Positions 54,507-63,786 of a stretch of 64,000 bases of DNA are shown piece by piece. The notes under the pieces were generated by a model. It was not told the DNA's origin. It saw only the letters and a list, made by a program, of their open reading frames with translations, and did not search any database. Origin of the DNA: Vibrio nitrifigilis (GTDB lineage Bacteria > Pseudomonadota > Gammaproteobacteria > Enterobacterales > Vibrionaceae). A program made the position numbers and the translations under genes. The stretch is taken from positions 1,742,708-1,806,707 of the forward strand of contig NZ_JADPMR010000004.1 of assembly GCF_015686695.1 (NCBI RefSeq), given 5' to 3'. The first letter of the stretch is position 1. Each line of letters opens with the position of its first letter.

Positions 54507-56186
54507 ATGGAAAGTCATTCTTCCTTAGCAATTGGCATTGATTTGGGTACGACCAACAGTGCGATTGCAATATGGAGAAACGGGGTAGCGGAGCTGATTC
54601 CAAATGCCCTCGGTGAATATTTGACACCCTCAGTGGTCAGTATTGATGAAGAGGGGCATGTCCTAGTCGGAGAAGCTGCGCGAGCAAGGTTAGTGACAAA
54701 GCCGACAGAAACAGTCGCTGCATTTAAACGTTTTATGGGGTCGGAAAAGCAATTCAAGCTTGGAGCACAAAGTTATACTCCAACGGAATTGAGCGCCCTT
54801 GTACTTAAGTCATTGAAAGCGGACGCTGAAGCGCATTTAGGCACTGAAATTCAAGATGTCGTCATCTCTGTTCCGGCTTATTTCAGTGATCAACAGCGTA
54901 AGCAAGTCTACCAAGCGGCGTTATTGGCTGATTTAAATGCCGTACGCTTGATTAATGAACCGACCGCCGCTTGTTTAGCCTATAGCTTGAAACAAGAGCA
55001 AGAACGTCGCTTTCTCGTGTTTGATTTAGGTGGCGGAACGTTCGATGTGACAGTCGTTGAGTATCAAGACAGCTTTGTTGAAGTCCGATCCTCTACCGGA
55101 GATAACCGTTTAGGTGGTGAAGATTTCACTGAAGCGCTGGTCAATTATGTCGTTAATGAACTTGGTCTCAAGTTAGAGACTATTGATATTAATCATTTAG
55201 CGAAGTTGGTGAGTATTTGTGAGCGCGGTAAAAAGCAATCTGGCGAAACGATGGTGCTTGAATTGCCCGATCCATTTAACCAAACGTTAGAGTTAAATGG
55301 TAAACAACTAGAGCAGGTTTGGCATGATGTCCTCACTCGTCTGGCTTTACCGCTTAAAAGAGCATTAAACGACGCCAAAATGACGCCAGCAGAAATTGAT
55401 GAGCTAATTTTTGTTGGTGGTGCCACCCGTTTGCGTCAGGTTCAGCAACTGGCGAATCGTCTCTTAGGGCGTTTTGGTAGTCATCAATTAGATCCTGACC
55501 TTGTGGTTGCGATGGGAGCGGCGACTCAAGCTGCTTGTCGCTTGCGCGATGAGGCGGTAGAAGAGCTTATTTTAACGGATGTATGTCCATTTTCGTTAGG
55601 GATTATCGTCAATAGTGGTGAGCAGTCTGGGGTGTTTAGCCCGATTATTGAACGCAATACCGTGATTCCGACTTCTCGGGTCGAACGATACTACACCAGC
55701 TATGATGATCAAGACAAAGTTAATGTAGGCATTTATCAGGGTGAACGCTATTGGGCGCGTGAAAATATTTACGTCGATAATCTAGAGATTGATGTGCCTG
55801 AGGGGCCGCGAGGACAAGAAGCGATTGATGTCCGTTTTAGTTATGACATTAATGGTTTGCTAGAAATCGATGTGACCGTTGTTTCAACTCAAAAAACATC
55901 GCAAAAAGTCATTGATCGTTCTCCTATCGGTATGACGCCAGAGCAACAAACTCAGAGTCGAGAGCGCCTAGAAAAGCTTAAGGTTCATCCAAGAGATCAG
56001 TTACCGAATATAACTTTGGCTGAAAAACTTAATCGGTTATACGAAGAGTTGTTAGGGGATGGGCGAGAAACTGTTGGTGAAATGATCGCTTATTTTACGA
56101 AAGCACTCGATAGCCAAGATGATAAAGTAATTCGTGACGCCCGCAAGGAAATAGAAGCGCACTTAAATCGATTTGTATTGGTTTAG
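54507..56186 (+). CDS. hscC: Hsp70-family chaperone HscC
   Basis: 559 residues from ATG 54507. An in-frame TTG lies two codons earlier. Hsp70 ATPase signatures: GIDLGTTNSAIAIW, FDLGGGTFDVTVVE, VGGATRLRQVQQLA. The substrate-binding part has the shortened lid typical of HscC, making the protein smaller than DnaK. HscC in Escherichia coli works with the J-proteins DjlB/DjlC. Here a J-protein gene lies convergent just downstream, which supports the assignment. Confidence 0.92.
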   Translation: MESHSSLAIGIDLGTTNSAIAIWRNGVAELIPNALGEYLTPSVVSIDEEGHVLVGEAARARLVTKPTETVAAFKRFMGSEKQFKLGAQSYTPTELSALVLKSLKADAEAHLGTEIQDVVISVPAYFSDQQRKQVYQAALLADLNAVRLINEPTAACLAYSLKQEQERRFLVFDLGGGTFDVTVVEYQDSFVEVRSSTGDNRLGGEDFTEALVNYVVNELGLKLETIDINHLAKLVSICERGKKQSGETMVLELPDPFNQTLELNGKQLEQVWHDVLTRLALPLKRALNDAKMTPAEIDELIFVGGATRLRQVQQLANRLLGRFGSHQLDPDLVVAMGAATQAACRLRDEAVEELILTDVCPFSLGIIVNSGEQSGVFSPIIERNTVIPTSRVERYYTSYDDQDKVNVGIYQGERYWARENIYVDNLEIDVPEGPRGQEAIDVRFSYDINGLLEIDVTVVSTQKTSQKVIDRSPIGMTPEQQTQSRERLEKLKVHPRDQLPNITLAEKLNRLYEELLGDGRETVGEMIAYFTKALDSQDDKVIRDARKEIEAHLNRFVLV

Positions 56187-56211
56187 TTTAGAAATAAGTT
56201 ATGGATAAAGT

Positions 56212-56240
56212 AGAAGGAGAGCAGTGCTCTCCTTCTGTTT
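56212..56240. terminator. Bidirectional terminator between hscC and the J-protein gene
   Basis: Stem agaaggagag / ctctccttct, with T-rich sequence on the plus strand. Confidence 0.8.
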
Positions 56241-56254
56241 TACGATTGTGTGAT

Positions 56255-59071
56255 TTAAGCATTGCTAATGCCTAAGTATTTTCCTATGTTGACCTGCTGG
56301 TCTTTGATGACCTTTTTAGCCCAACGTCCGCGAGAGAAAATGACGCGCGTCATCCATATTCTGCCTACATGAATCACACAAGTTGCGACGGCAACCCAAA
56401 AACTGCCTAAGCCAATGGAGACTAGATATAACCCCCACGTAAACCCGAGATACACTTTACGTTTTTTGGTACTTGGTACTATTTGCATAATTCTGAGCGA
56501 TAGCCCTAATTGAGCAATCGTGGTGATCCCGACATCAAAACACCATAAAGCACTGAATCTTACCGCCTCGTTGCTAATTGGATAATCAAATACATAAAAC
56601 CACAAAGCAATAAATGCCAAGGCAAACAGCCCAACTTGACCTCTGCTAAAGGTTTTGACCGATTTTTTATTATTTAACGCTTGATTAAGTTCTTTTTGAT
56701 GTAAGTTATTAAGATGGACTAACGCGATATCTGCTGCTTGTTGTTCCTCTTCTGTTTGCTCGTTACGATTACGTTCAAAATACTCTAATGGGTAAATATC
56801 GTATCCTTCTGGACGCCAACCAGTGAAAAGAATGGAGAGGAGATAATTCGCTGGATAGGTGAAAGGTTTTGCTTCTTTATCTGGAACGGTATCAGAAAAT
56901 TCGTCTGGAGTCGGTAACTCATGAACATGACTGGTGATAAACAAGGTTATCGCTTCAGGTTGAGATAGCTTGTAACTTTCAAGGACCAGATTATTATTTT
57001 CTGCTTCGTCGTAGATTACGCGAGTCATTCTGTTATGAAACTCTTCAAACTGAGTTTTGTTATAGGTGTACACGCGAAATAACTGCCAGTAGAAAGTGGC
57101 TACCTTAATTTGTCGGTATCGATAATAGAACGCGAGTGCTGCTAACGATTCCAGATTGCCAGTGAGAGCAAGTTTATTTAACTCTTCGAGAGAATGTTGC
57201 TGATAGACCTTTTGTAGGGCTTGATAGACCATGGCCTGGAACACATGTTGCTCGCTGAAGGGTGAAATAGACTCAACCCAATCAGAACTATAACTTTTCT
57301 CATGATCAAAATAAGTAACGAGGCATCCCAAAGGTCCTTGCTGCTGGTGGGCTGGTAGAGCCGGTAATTGAGATAGTAACTGATTACCACTTAGCCCTTT
57401 GTCTGGAGTGTAGTGACTATTAAATAACGTGAGCCACTGGAACACTCCAGTAAAAGGTTCATGTTGATAGATGGACGATAAACGATATTCTGGGTTTTTA
57501 ATACGATAAAATATTGTTTCATAAACCCATTGTAATTTGGGGCGGTTTTCTTCGAGAAGATCAGACGATATTTTTTCCGCATTAAGTAAGGCTGTTAGCC
57601 AGCTATCTGGCACCAGAGGATGACGTTCTAAGCACTGAATCCACTCTACTGAAGTCAATGAATCGATCTCTGCTTCTGTCAGCGATTCACTGCCTAAAAA
57701 CGCATCAGTGTCATAAGCTTGCAATTTTATAAGTAATGATTCTGCTCCATTGTTTTGCTCTTGTAGCCGATGTGAACAATATGAGTAGGTCAGCTGTAAC
57801 ATGAGGGTTTCAAACGGTGTTGCTTGTTCTTGTGCATTGAGCAGATTTTCCAGCAATTTAACTTGCCATACTAAACTACCATGGTCTGCATTCCAGAGGG
57901 CCTGCGTGAGGAAACCAATCAAGCCAGATTCGTCTTTAAAATCTAAGTAATGACGAAATATATCATCGGCATTATCGAACAGAGATTGATATAGCCACCG
58001 ATGTGAAAGAGTCGGTTGTTCATGATAATTAGGGTTAAGTGAGTGTTCACACCGCCAAAATGCGTGAGGAAGTGGTGACCACTTTTGCAGCAAATTTGCG
58101 AGTAATAACGAATAGTCTCGTTCTTTTGCTTTACTCGAAACCTGATAAAGTAAATCTGCCGCTGATCCAAATTGTTCTTTAGCAATCATTTGTTTTGCTA
58201 CGGCAATGACCGTATCGATATCACCTGCTTTCAGTGTCGCTTCCGACAGAATCTCTAGTTGCACATCGGTCAATTGATTGATGATGTCTGGTGAGGTTAG
58301 GTGTTCAAGTAAATCTTGATAAATCGCGGGTGGGTACCAGTTACAGCTATTACAACACTGCATAATAGTGGTTAGGTACTCTAAGGTTAAGTTCCAAGGT
58401 AGGCAGGTCGGCTGCCATAGCCAATAATTGATAGCATCCACATTGCCAATATTAAGGGCTTTAGTCAGAGGAATAATAAAGGATAATGTCGCACGCTGCG
58501 CAGCATCAGCAAGTTGCGATAGGTTACTTAATGGAATGAGTGATTTAGTCGTGGTCCAACGTTGTAAAAACTCACCCAATTCATATTGTTGTGCATCACC
58601 ACTGAGCAGCTCTTCCCAATCGAATGTTTGCCAAAAAATATCAATCATTTCGCCGGGTAACCAGCGTTTATTAAGTACATCGTCTAATACATATGACGCA
58701 ACCGTTTGTTGAATATCTAAGGATGTTAACAAAAGATCGTCTCGCCATTGCTGCCACTGGGTGAGATCAAAACGAGTCGCCGCATTGAGCATGAGCGATT
58801 GATATTTCTGGATTGGTACTACTGTTGTCGACTCTTCATTAGATGTTTGAGCAGCGGGTTGCGTTAATTTTGTCTCTGGCGTAAAAGTGGTGACAAGAGT
58901 TGATTCATCGCGATTGATGTTTTCCATGATCGCTTCGTAAGCTGCACGTACTTGCTTAAACCCTTGAGGATCTTCCTCAGGATGATGGATTTTAAGCTGC
59001 GATCGGTAGGCTTTTTTGATGATAGAAAGATCACTGGTAGGCTCAATACCTAAAATTTCCCAATTGTTCAT
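56255..59071 (-). CDS. Large membrane-anchored J-domain protein, DjlC-like (HscC partner)
   Basis: 938 residues. The N-terminal 50 residues are a J domain: WEILGIEPTSDLSIIKKAYR then HHPEEDP, in which the catalytic HPD triad is HPE (30-32). The long middle part is helical and repeat-like, rich in Trp and Leu, without a known fold. Near the C-terminus (about 815-925) lie three or four membrane helices (VGLFALAFIALWFYVFDY, then FWVAVATCVIHVGRIWM). It should sit at the inner membrane with the J domain in the cytosol and recruit HscC. It overlaps the DUF1266 gene by four bases, so they are co-translated. Confidence 0.83.
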   Translation of the reverse strand: MNNWEILGIEPTSDLSIIKKAYRSQLKIHHPEEDPQGFKQVRAAYEAIMENINRDESTLVTTFTPETKLTQPAAQTSNEESTTVVPIQKYQSLMLNAATRFDLTQWQQWRDDLLLTSLDIQQTVASYVLDDVLNKRWLPGEMIDIFWQTFDWEELLSGDAQQYELGEFLQRWTTTKSLIPLSNLSQLADAAQRATLSFIIPLTKALNIGNVDAINYWLWQPTCLPWNLTLEYLTTIMQCCNSCNWYPPAIYQDLLEHLTSPDIINQLTDVQLEILSEATLKAGDIDTVIAVAKQMIAKEQFGSAADLLYQVSSKAKERDYSLLLANLLQKWSPLPHAFWRCEHSLNPNYHEQPTLSHRWLYQSLFDNADDIFRHYLDFKDESGLIGFLTQALWNADHGSLVWQVKLLENLLNAQEQATPFETLMLQLTYSYCSHRLQEQNNGAESLLIKLQAYDTDAFLGSESLTEAEIDSLTSVEWIQCLERHPLVPDSWLTALLNAEKISSDLLEENRPKLQWVYETIFYRIKNPEYRLSSIYQHEPFTGVFQWLTLFNSHYTPDKGLSGNQLLSQLPALPAHQQQGPLGCLVTYFDHEKSYSSDWVESISPFSEQHVFQAMVYQALQKVYQQHSLEELNKLALTGNLESLAALAFYYRYRQIKVATFYWQLFRVYTYNKTQFEEFHNRMTRVIYDEAENNNLVLESYKLSQPEAITLFITSHVHELPTPDEFSDTVPDKEAKPFTYPANYLLSILFTGWRPEGYDIYPLEYFERNRNEQTEEEQQAADIALVHLNNLHQKELNQALNNKKSVKTFSRGQVGLFALAFIALWFYVFDYPISNEAVRFSALWCFDVGITTIAQLGLSLRIMQIVPSTKKRKVYLGFTWGLYLVSIGLGSFWVAVATCVIHVGRIWMTRVIFSRGRWAKKVIKDQQVNIGKYLGISNA

Positions 59072-59889
59072 GCTTGATCCTCTTGTTCACTTTCCTCTGC
59101 TGTCGATTGTTGTTTTATCTGCTCTATGTTTTCTAGGACTTGCTGGAGTGATTGAGGAACGGCAAGATCAGGTAGTTCTGTATTCCAGTCGATATGATCA
59201 ATGGGCACATCTTTGTCATTGTGGAGATAGGCAAAATATTCGTCGAACGTGTGGCCAAGACCTTCGTCAAGTAACGTTGTAATCTGCTGTTCCCTTTCTT
59301 CTGCCTCGGCTTTGTTGTATACCCAGAATCCGCGGCCCAAGATAAAGCTGTAGAGATATTGGTGCCAGTTCGAGAAATGTCTCTGCATAAGATGGCTAAA
59401 GTAGTTTAAAAGAAACGCACACTCTTCTGCTGTTACGACTCCTACTTGAAAGCCTGCACGGGTTAAGAAAGTACCACGAACGTAGTCCCAAGCAAGGAAG
59501 CCCTGGTGACCTACTTTACGATAAACGATATCGACATAACGTAATTCTCCTTGAAACACCGGATCGTCACTATGATTTTCAATCAGGGTGCTCCATTGCA
59601 TAGGTGTGGATGTTGCACGACGAGAAAATAAGTGCTGCCATACATCACCATGAACTTCGCCAGTCGCTAGGCGATGGATCATTTCATGCCAATCTTCCCG
59701 GGTATCGATTCCCCAAGAGTTAATAAAACCTGCTTTAAAGCTCTCATCTGATTCAAGATTATCATCGTCCCGTTTCATGCCTATGAGATCATAATCAGCC
59801 CAACGTCTGCAATAAAGCATTTGTGGGACTGTCGTCGCTAGCCAGAACTGACAATGAGGTAAATCTTTATTAAATATTGTTGTAGACAT
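59068..59889 (-). CDS. DUF1266-family protein (YbeR/YbeU-like)
   Basis: 273 residues without a signal peptide. Family landmarks include SWGIDTREDWHEMIHRLATG early and FLAWDYVRGTFLTRAGFQVG in the middle, with many Trp and Tyr. The C-terminus is acidic. In Escherichia coli, DUF1266 proteins are encoded beside hscC and its J-proteins, as here. No activity is established. It is the first gene of the minus-strand pair with the J-protein. Confidence 0.8.
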   Translation of the reverse strand: MSTTIFNKDLPHCQFWLATTVPQMLYCRRWADYDLIGMKRDDDNLESDESFKAGFINSWGIDTREDWHEMIHRLATGEVHGDVWQHLFSRRATSTPMQWSTLIENHSDDPVFQGELRYVDIVYRKVGHQGFLAWDYVRGTFLTRAGFQVGVVTAEECAFLLNYFSHLMQRHFSNWHQYLYSFILGRGFWVYNKAEAEEREQQITTLLDEGLGHTFDEYFAYLHNDKDVPIDHIDWNTELPDLAVPQSLQQVLENIEQIKQQSTAEESEQEDQA

Positions 59890-60175
59890 AATTACCTCTT
59901 ACTTATTTTCAGCCAGAGTATATTGGGGGAATAACTGGGAAAAGTCATTTACCTCGCAAAATATAAATATGAGATTTTGGTCCAAAAATAAAAAAGAAGA
60001 GGGCGTATTTGAATAAATATTAAAGAAAGAGTTTGTAATTTATAAAAAGTAAATAATGTGAGTTTTTTAGGCAACTATTTGTTTATCGGGCAACTTCTTA
60101 CTCGGTTTAAAACTAAAAATTGCCCTATATTATAAAACTATTTTTATAAGTTATTGATAGTTATAGTTTCGATGT

Positions 60176-60191
60176 TGGCATCTCTCTTGCT
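60176..60191 (+). promoter_or_regulatory. hcp: Sigma-54 promoter of hcp
   Basis: tggcatctctcttgct matches the -24/-12 consensus TGGCAC-N5-TTGCW with one change. In Vibrio cholerae hcp is known to need RpoN and the activator VasH. Confidence 0.8.
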
Positions 60192-60289
60192 CTTAATACT
60201 AGGCATATCCAAGCAATATTGGAGTTGCTGTTAGGTGGCAGGTAAATCAATATAGTCAACAAACTGGTAACGTCAAAATAAAGGGTATA

Positions 60290-60301
60290 GCGAATAATCG
60301 C
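60290..60301 (+). promoter_or_regulatory. Small conserved hairpin in the hcp leader
   Basis: gcgaataatcgc (stem gcga / tcgc) inside the transcribed leader. The same ggtatagcga...atcgcat block recurs before the second hcp-like start at 63954. Confidence 0.5.
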
Positions 60302-60330
60302 ATTTACTATAAATAAGAAAGGAATTTGTA

Positions 60331-60849
60331 ATGCCAACTCCATGTTATATTTCTATCGAAGGTCAAACTCAAGGGCTTATCACTGCTGGTGCATGTACAG
60401 CAGATTCAATCGGTGATTCTTACGTAGAAGGTCACGAAGACGAAATGCTGGTTCAACAGTTTGACCATAACGTCACTGTTCCAACTGATCCTCAATCTGG
60501 TCAGCCTACTGGTCAACGTGCACACAAACCATTTAAATTCACTGTATCGCTGAACAAAGCGGTTCCTTTGCTATATAACGCATTGGCATCTGGCGAAAAA
60601 ATGTCTTCAGTGACGCTAAAATGGTACCGTACTTCTATCGAAGGTAAGCAAGAAAACTTCTTCACTACTACGCTAGAAAACGCATCAATCGTTGATATCC
60701 GTTGTGAAATGCCACACTGTCAAGATCCGACTAAATCTGACTTCACGCAAAACCTAACTGTGTCTTTGACTTACCGTCAAATCACTTGGGATCACGTGAA
60801 CGCGGGTACATCTGGCTCAGACGACTGGCGTAAACCAATCGAAGCATAA
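60331..60849 (+). CDS. hcp: Type VI secretion tube protein Hcp
   Basis: 172 residues with the standard Hcp start MPTPCYISIEGQTQGLITAG, the VQQFDHNVTVPTDPQSGQPT segment and the end SDDWRKPIEA. It forms hexamers that stack into the inner tube of the type VI secretion system and is itself secreted without a signal peptide. AAAGGA precedes the ATG. The gene is away from the main T6SS cluster, as are hcp genes in other vibrios. Confidence 0.96.
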   Translation: MPTPCYISIEGQTQGLITAGACTADSIGDSYVEGHEDEMLVQQFDHNVTVPTDPQSGQPTGQRAHKPFKFTVSLNKAVPLLYNALASGEKMSSVTLKWYRTSIEGKQENFFTTTLENASIVDIRCEMPHCQDPTKSDFTQNLTVSLTYRQITWDHVNAGTSGSDDWRKPIEA

Positions 60850-60923
60850 TTGACTGCGAATAATACGAATAGCGGTTGTAGCTGATGCCAACTAAGGCAT
60901 TAGAGACATGCTTTATTCAATAT

Positions 60924-60954
60924 AAAGCGCTGACATTGGTCAGCGCTTTTTGTT
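60924..60954 (+). terminator. Terminator after hcp
   Basis: 11-bp stem (aaagcgctgac / gtcagcgcttt), four-base loop, then tttt. Confidence 0.88.
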
Positions 60955-61024
60955 TGCATTTCTAGATAAAGTCTTTGCACATTGTGCCGATAAAGTAGTA
61001 ATCACAATGGATAAAGGCGTGATT

Positions 61025-61321
61025 ATGAAACGATCCACCACATTAGTTAGCGTATTAAGCGGCTTATTATTTTCTAGTTATTCTTTTGCAGCGCAAACAT
61101 CAATTGCTGATTTGATCGCGCAATCACCGGCAAAACAGTTGACGTCATTATGTGGTAGTGACGCGATGAGTGAGTTATGCGCAAGTCAGGCCGAAGCGTT
61201 TCGAAATCATATAGTTAATCAGAATCAACTCAATGTTGAAACAATGCAGAATCAAGCAACGACAGTGTTTGATAATACCTTGAAACCACTTATTGATGCA
61301 TTACAAAGTGGTGCCCAATAG
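61025..61321 (+). CDS. Small exported protein downstream of hcp (98 aa)
   Basis: From ATG 61025 a signal peptide (MKRSTTLVSVLSGLLFSSYS, cleavage after FAA) leads to about 75 mature residues with a Cys pair (LCGSDAMSELCAS) that could form a disulphide, and a helical Gln/Asn-rich end. The frame extends back to 60950, but that part overlaps the hcp terminator. No known family. Position after hcp is suggestive, but a Sec signal makes a T6SS effector role unlikely; an immunity or envelope role is possible. Confidence 0.65.
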   Translation: MKRSTTLVSVLSGLLFSSYSFAAQTSIADLIAQSPAKQLTSLCGSDAMSELCASQAEAFRNHIVNQNQLNVETMQNQATTVFDNTLKPLIDALQSGAQ

Positions 61322-61793
61322 TCTCTACTCTTCCTCACGTCGCTTCGCTAACGTGCCTAATGAAATGGTTCTACTTGCGTTAAAAGCTTGACCTAGGCAC
61401 GTTGATGAAGCTACGAATCCTGCATCTTAAGCTCATTTGGGTATAAATACTTTATTACTATCGTTAATATAGTTTGTTAATCTGATTGATAATATTAATC
61501 CGGTTTATAATCCCGTATTTCCTTTTATTTTTAATTTTATATTCCTTTATCCATACTTGTTAATTTTAATTGGATAATTCTGTTTTATATGAAACTGTAT
61601 TTATTTGTCGTTAATAGACATAAATATATAGTGGCGATATTGATAATAGATTGCCCAAAAATAATGTATATCACTTTGGAAGAAGATCTCAAAAAATACG
61701 ATTCATAATATTAATAACAATAAAAATCTTCATTTAATGCAGGCTAGAAAATACTATACATCGCACGGACGCCCGTTAGGTTAGGAGAATCAC
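61322..61793. other. AT-rich spacer
   Basis: 472 bases with one full dispersed repeat (61396-61445) and otherwise very AT-rich sequence with the promoter of the three-gene cluster. Confidence 0.5.
61396..61445 (-). repeat. Dispersed intergenic repeat, full copy
   Basis: The reverse complement reads tatacccaaatgagcttaag, then atgcaggattcgtagctt and catcaacgtgc, matching 45799-45848. Confidence 0.55.
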
Positions 61794-62549
61794 TTGTCAA
61801 CACAACCATTGAGTCTCGCTCAATTTGTTGAGCAGAGTAACACTCGAATTGCAGAAATTAAAAAAGAGAAAGATGCCCCAATTAATTTAAAAGCAAGAAA
61901 CTTTGGCTTTGCGCTTTTGTGTATTTTGGGGTTGGTGTTAGCAAGCTTTATCGCATTACAAATTATTGCCGGAACAGTGGCATTACTCGTTGGTTTTATT
62001 GGTATCGCCGTTATGTTTTATGGCTTGCGTTATCTCAAAATGAACGATAAACACATTAAGCAAAAAATGCGTAATCATATCGTTGCCAACATGATTGAAG
62101 AGGCTAGAACCCATAAGATAGAAACCTTAACCAATCTGGTTATTGATTCAAAAGCTCGTTTAGATGGAGCGCGTGAAGCCCGGAATAAAATGGGTGGTTA
62201 TGTGGAACGTATTAAAGCGAAACTAAACGAATCAGATAAATCTTCATCCAGTTATCAAACCAAGTTGAATATGGCCGGTCGGGTTGAGCAAGCATATAGC
62301 CAAGTCTGTATCAACGTAGAAAAAGCGGGTGAAGCACATAAAGCTCTCGCGAAGAAGGTTGAAGACTATAAAGAAATGGCAGAGTTTTCAGATATTGTTG
62401 GTGATGCTATGGCTTTTGCTAACCAAAATAATGATTCAATCGATGAAATGCTTGGTATGGAAGCATTTGCTGCCATTGAACAGGACTTCCAATCTGCAAT
62501 GGTCAGTATTGAAAATTCTGTATCCGATTATGCAATTGATAATGAATAA
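61794..62549 (+). CDS. Membrane coiled-coil protein, first gene of an unknown three-gene cluster
   Basis: 251 residues from a TTG start at 61794, which has a strong site (TTAGGAGA, eight bases before it) and no better ATG nearby. Two adjacent membrane helices (about 37-80, FALLCILGLVLASFIAL then AGTVALLVGFIGIAVMFYGL) are followed by a long charged, helical C-terminal part with the periodicity of a coiled coil and an acidic tail. This gives a membrane hairpin with a cytoplasmic coiled coil, loosely recalling PspA- or Wzz-like shapes, but no family is recognised. The 57-aa membrane protein gene follows after 31 bases. Confidence 0.72.
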   Translation: MSTQPLSLAQFVEQSNTRIAEIKKEKDAPINLKARNFGFALLCILGLVLASFIALQIIAGTVALLVGFIGIAVMFYGLRYLKMNDKHIKQKMRNHIVANMIEEARTHKIETLTNLVIDSKARLDGAREARNKMGGYVERIKAKLNESDKSSSSYQTKLNMAGRVEQAYSQVCINVEKAGEAHKALAKKVEDYKEMAEFSDIVGDAMAFANQNNDSIDEMLGMEAFAAIEQDFQSAMVSIENSVSDYAIDNE

Positions 62550-62580
62550 TTTTAAATTTTAGATAGTTAAAAGGTCAGTT

Positions 62581-62754
62581 ATGGCAGAACAAAAAATTAA
62601 ACCTGCAAAAAGTACCCAGGTGATGAGGATTATTATTGCAGTGATCTTCTCCTTGGTTGTCATATTGTCAGTGCTGAGTTTCATGTCGGGCTATATGCAA
62701 GGCGACTCTGGCTCTGATTCAAACGACACTTATCAAAGTGAAAGCCCGTTCTAG
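62581..62754 (+). CDS. 57-residue single-helix membrane protein
   Basis: ATG 62581, preceded by AAAGG. A basic N-terminus (MAEQKIKPAKSTQVMR) leads to one hydrophobic helix (IIIAVIFSLVVILSVLSFMS) and an acidic Ser/Asp-rich tail. Predicted inner-membrane protein with the tail in the periplasm. It lies between the coiled-coil membrane protein and the TAXI-type receptor with tight spacing, so it is very likely a real member of this operon. Confidence 0.7.
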   Translation: MAEQKIKPAKSTQVMRIIIAVIFSLVVILSVLSFMSGYMQGDSGSDSNDTYQSESPF

Positions 62755-62780
62755 GCATAATAAAATTAAAAGGGATGAAA

Positions 62781-63725
62781 ATGAAATTATTTGCAGTGAT
62801 GCTATCAGCGTTAATTGTAACGGCTCCGATTCATGCGAAAACGCTTAATATGGGAACTGGTGGTTCAACCGGTAACTACTTCAAAATGGGCAACGACATC
62901 AAAAGCTATTGTAGTGATGATGTGAGCGTCGATTTGAACGTTGAAGAATCTGGTGGGTCGGTTGAAAATTTACTTGGCTTGATGAATAAAAAATACGCTT
63001 TAGCGATTGTTCAAGAAGATGTATTGCATTATAACGCTAAGCGTTCACCGAAGAAGGTAAACCGAAATCGTCTTAAGGTGTTAACTGGTTTACATGAAGA
63101 ATCTGTGCATCTACTCATTCCGAAAGGATATTCGCCAAAAGGCAGCGGTAATATTCTCTCATCACTATTTGGGGGCGATGATAAGAAAAAATTCACACTT
63201 TCTATGCTAAAAAATCAAGAGGTAGGTTCATGGGGTGGTTCGATCGTCTCAGCTGAAGCATTGAGTTATTTCTTTAAATTGAATTTACATGTCAAAGAAA
63301 CCCAAGAGAATGTGAACAATACCAGTATGCCAATTGTTTTAGTTGGTGGTGCTCCATATCAACCGGTGAAAAATTACCTAGATTCAGGGAAATGGGTTTT
63401 GGCGAGCTTAGATTATGATGAAATTAAAAAAGACGCGCCATTTTATAGCAAACAAACAGTGAACTATGAAATTAGTGGTAAAGTGTCACCGGTGCAAACT
63501 GTTGGCGTTAGAGCGCTTTTAATTGGTAAATCATTCCGTAAGGAATCGCGCAATAAACCAATGTCCCAATTGGCAGCTTGTATATACTCCAATGTAGCAG
63601 ATTTGGCGGATGATCCTGATACAAGCCCTAACTGGGCAAGTGTTTATGATTATATCGAGGATGATGGTCAATCTGATTGGGCATATTTCCCTCTTGATGA
63701 GCAAGTGATGAAAAAATACGAGTAA
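62781..63725 (+). CDS. TAXI-family periplasmic binding protein
   Basis: 314 residues from ATG 62781, six bases after AAAGGG; an ATG at 62775 overlaps that spacing. Signal peptide (cleavage near IHA). The mature start LNMGTGGSTGNYFKMGNDI is the TAXI hallmark, and VEESGGSVENLLGLMNKKYALAIVQ fits the family. TAXI proteins usually feed TRAP transporters, but here no TRAP permease is nearby. Its partners are instead two small membrane proteins, so it may act as a sensor or a transport part of a different kind. Confidence 0.83.
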   Translation: MKLFAVMLSALIVTAPIHAKTLNMGTGGSTGNYFKMGNDIKSYCSDDVSVDLNVEESGGSVENLLGLMNKKYALAIVQEDVLHYNAKRSPKKVNRNRLKVLTGLHEESVHLLIPKGYSPKGSGNILSSLFGGDDKKKFTLSMLKNQEVGSWGGSIVSAEALSYFFKLNLHVKETQENVNNTSMPIVLVGGAPYQPVKNYLDSGKWVLASLDYDEIKKDAPFYSKQTVNYEISGKVSPVQTVGVRALLIGKSFRKESRNKPMSQLAACIYSNVADLADDPDTSPNWASVYDYIEDDGQSDWAYFPLDEQVMKKYE

Positions 63726-63734
63726 TCATTTCAT

Positions 63735-63770
63735 CAACCCAAATAACCTCTGAATTTCGTCAATGAGGTC
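63735..63770 (+). repeat. Dispersed intergenic repeat, partial copy
   Basis: aacccaaataacctctgaat then gtcaatgagg shares the acccaaataac core with the full copies. Confidence 0.35.
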
Positions 63771-63786
63771 GTTGGACACAAAGTAT

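Larger units (their letters stand above)
59890..60330. other. hcp upstream region
   Basis: 441 bases with the sigma-54 promoter and leader hairpin listed separately. Upstream, near 60073-60130, ggcaac and attgccct motifs recur, and comparable ones stand before the second hcp-type promoter, so they may be activator sites. Confidence 0.6.
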
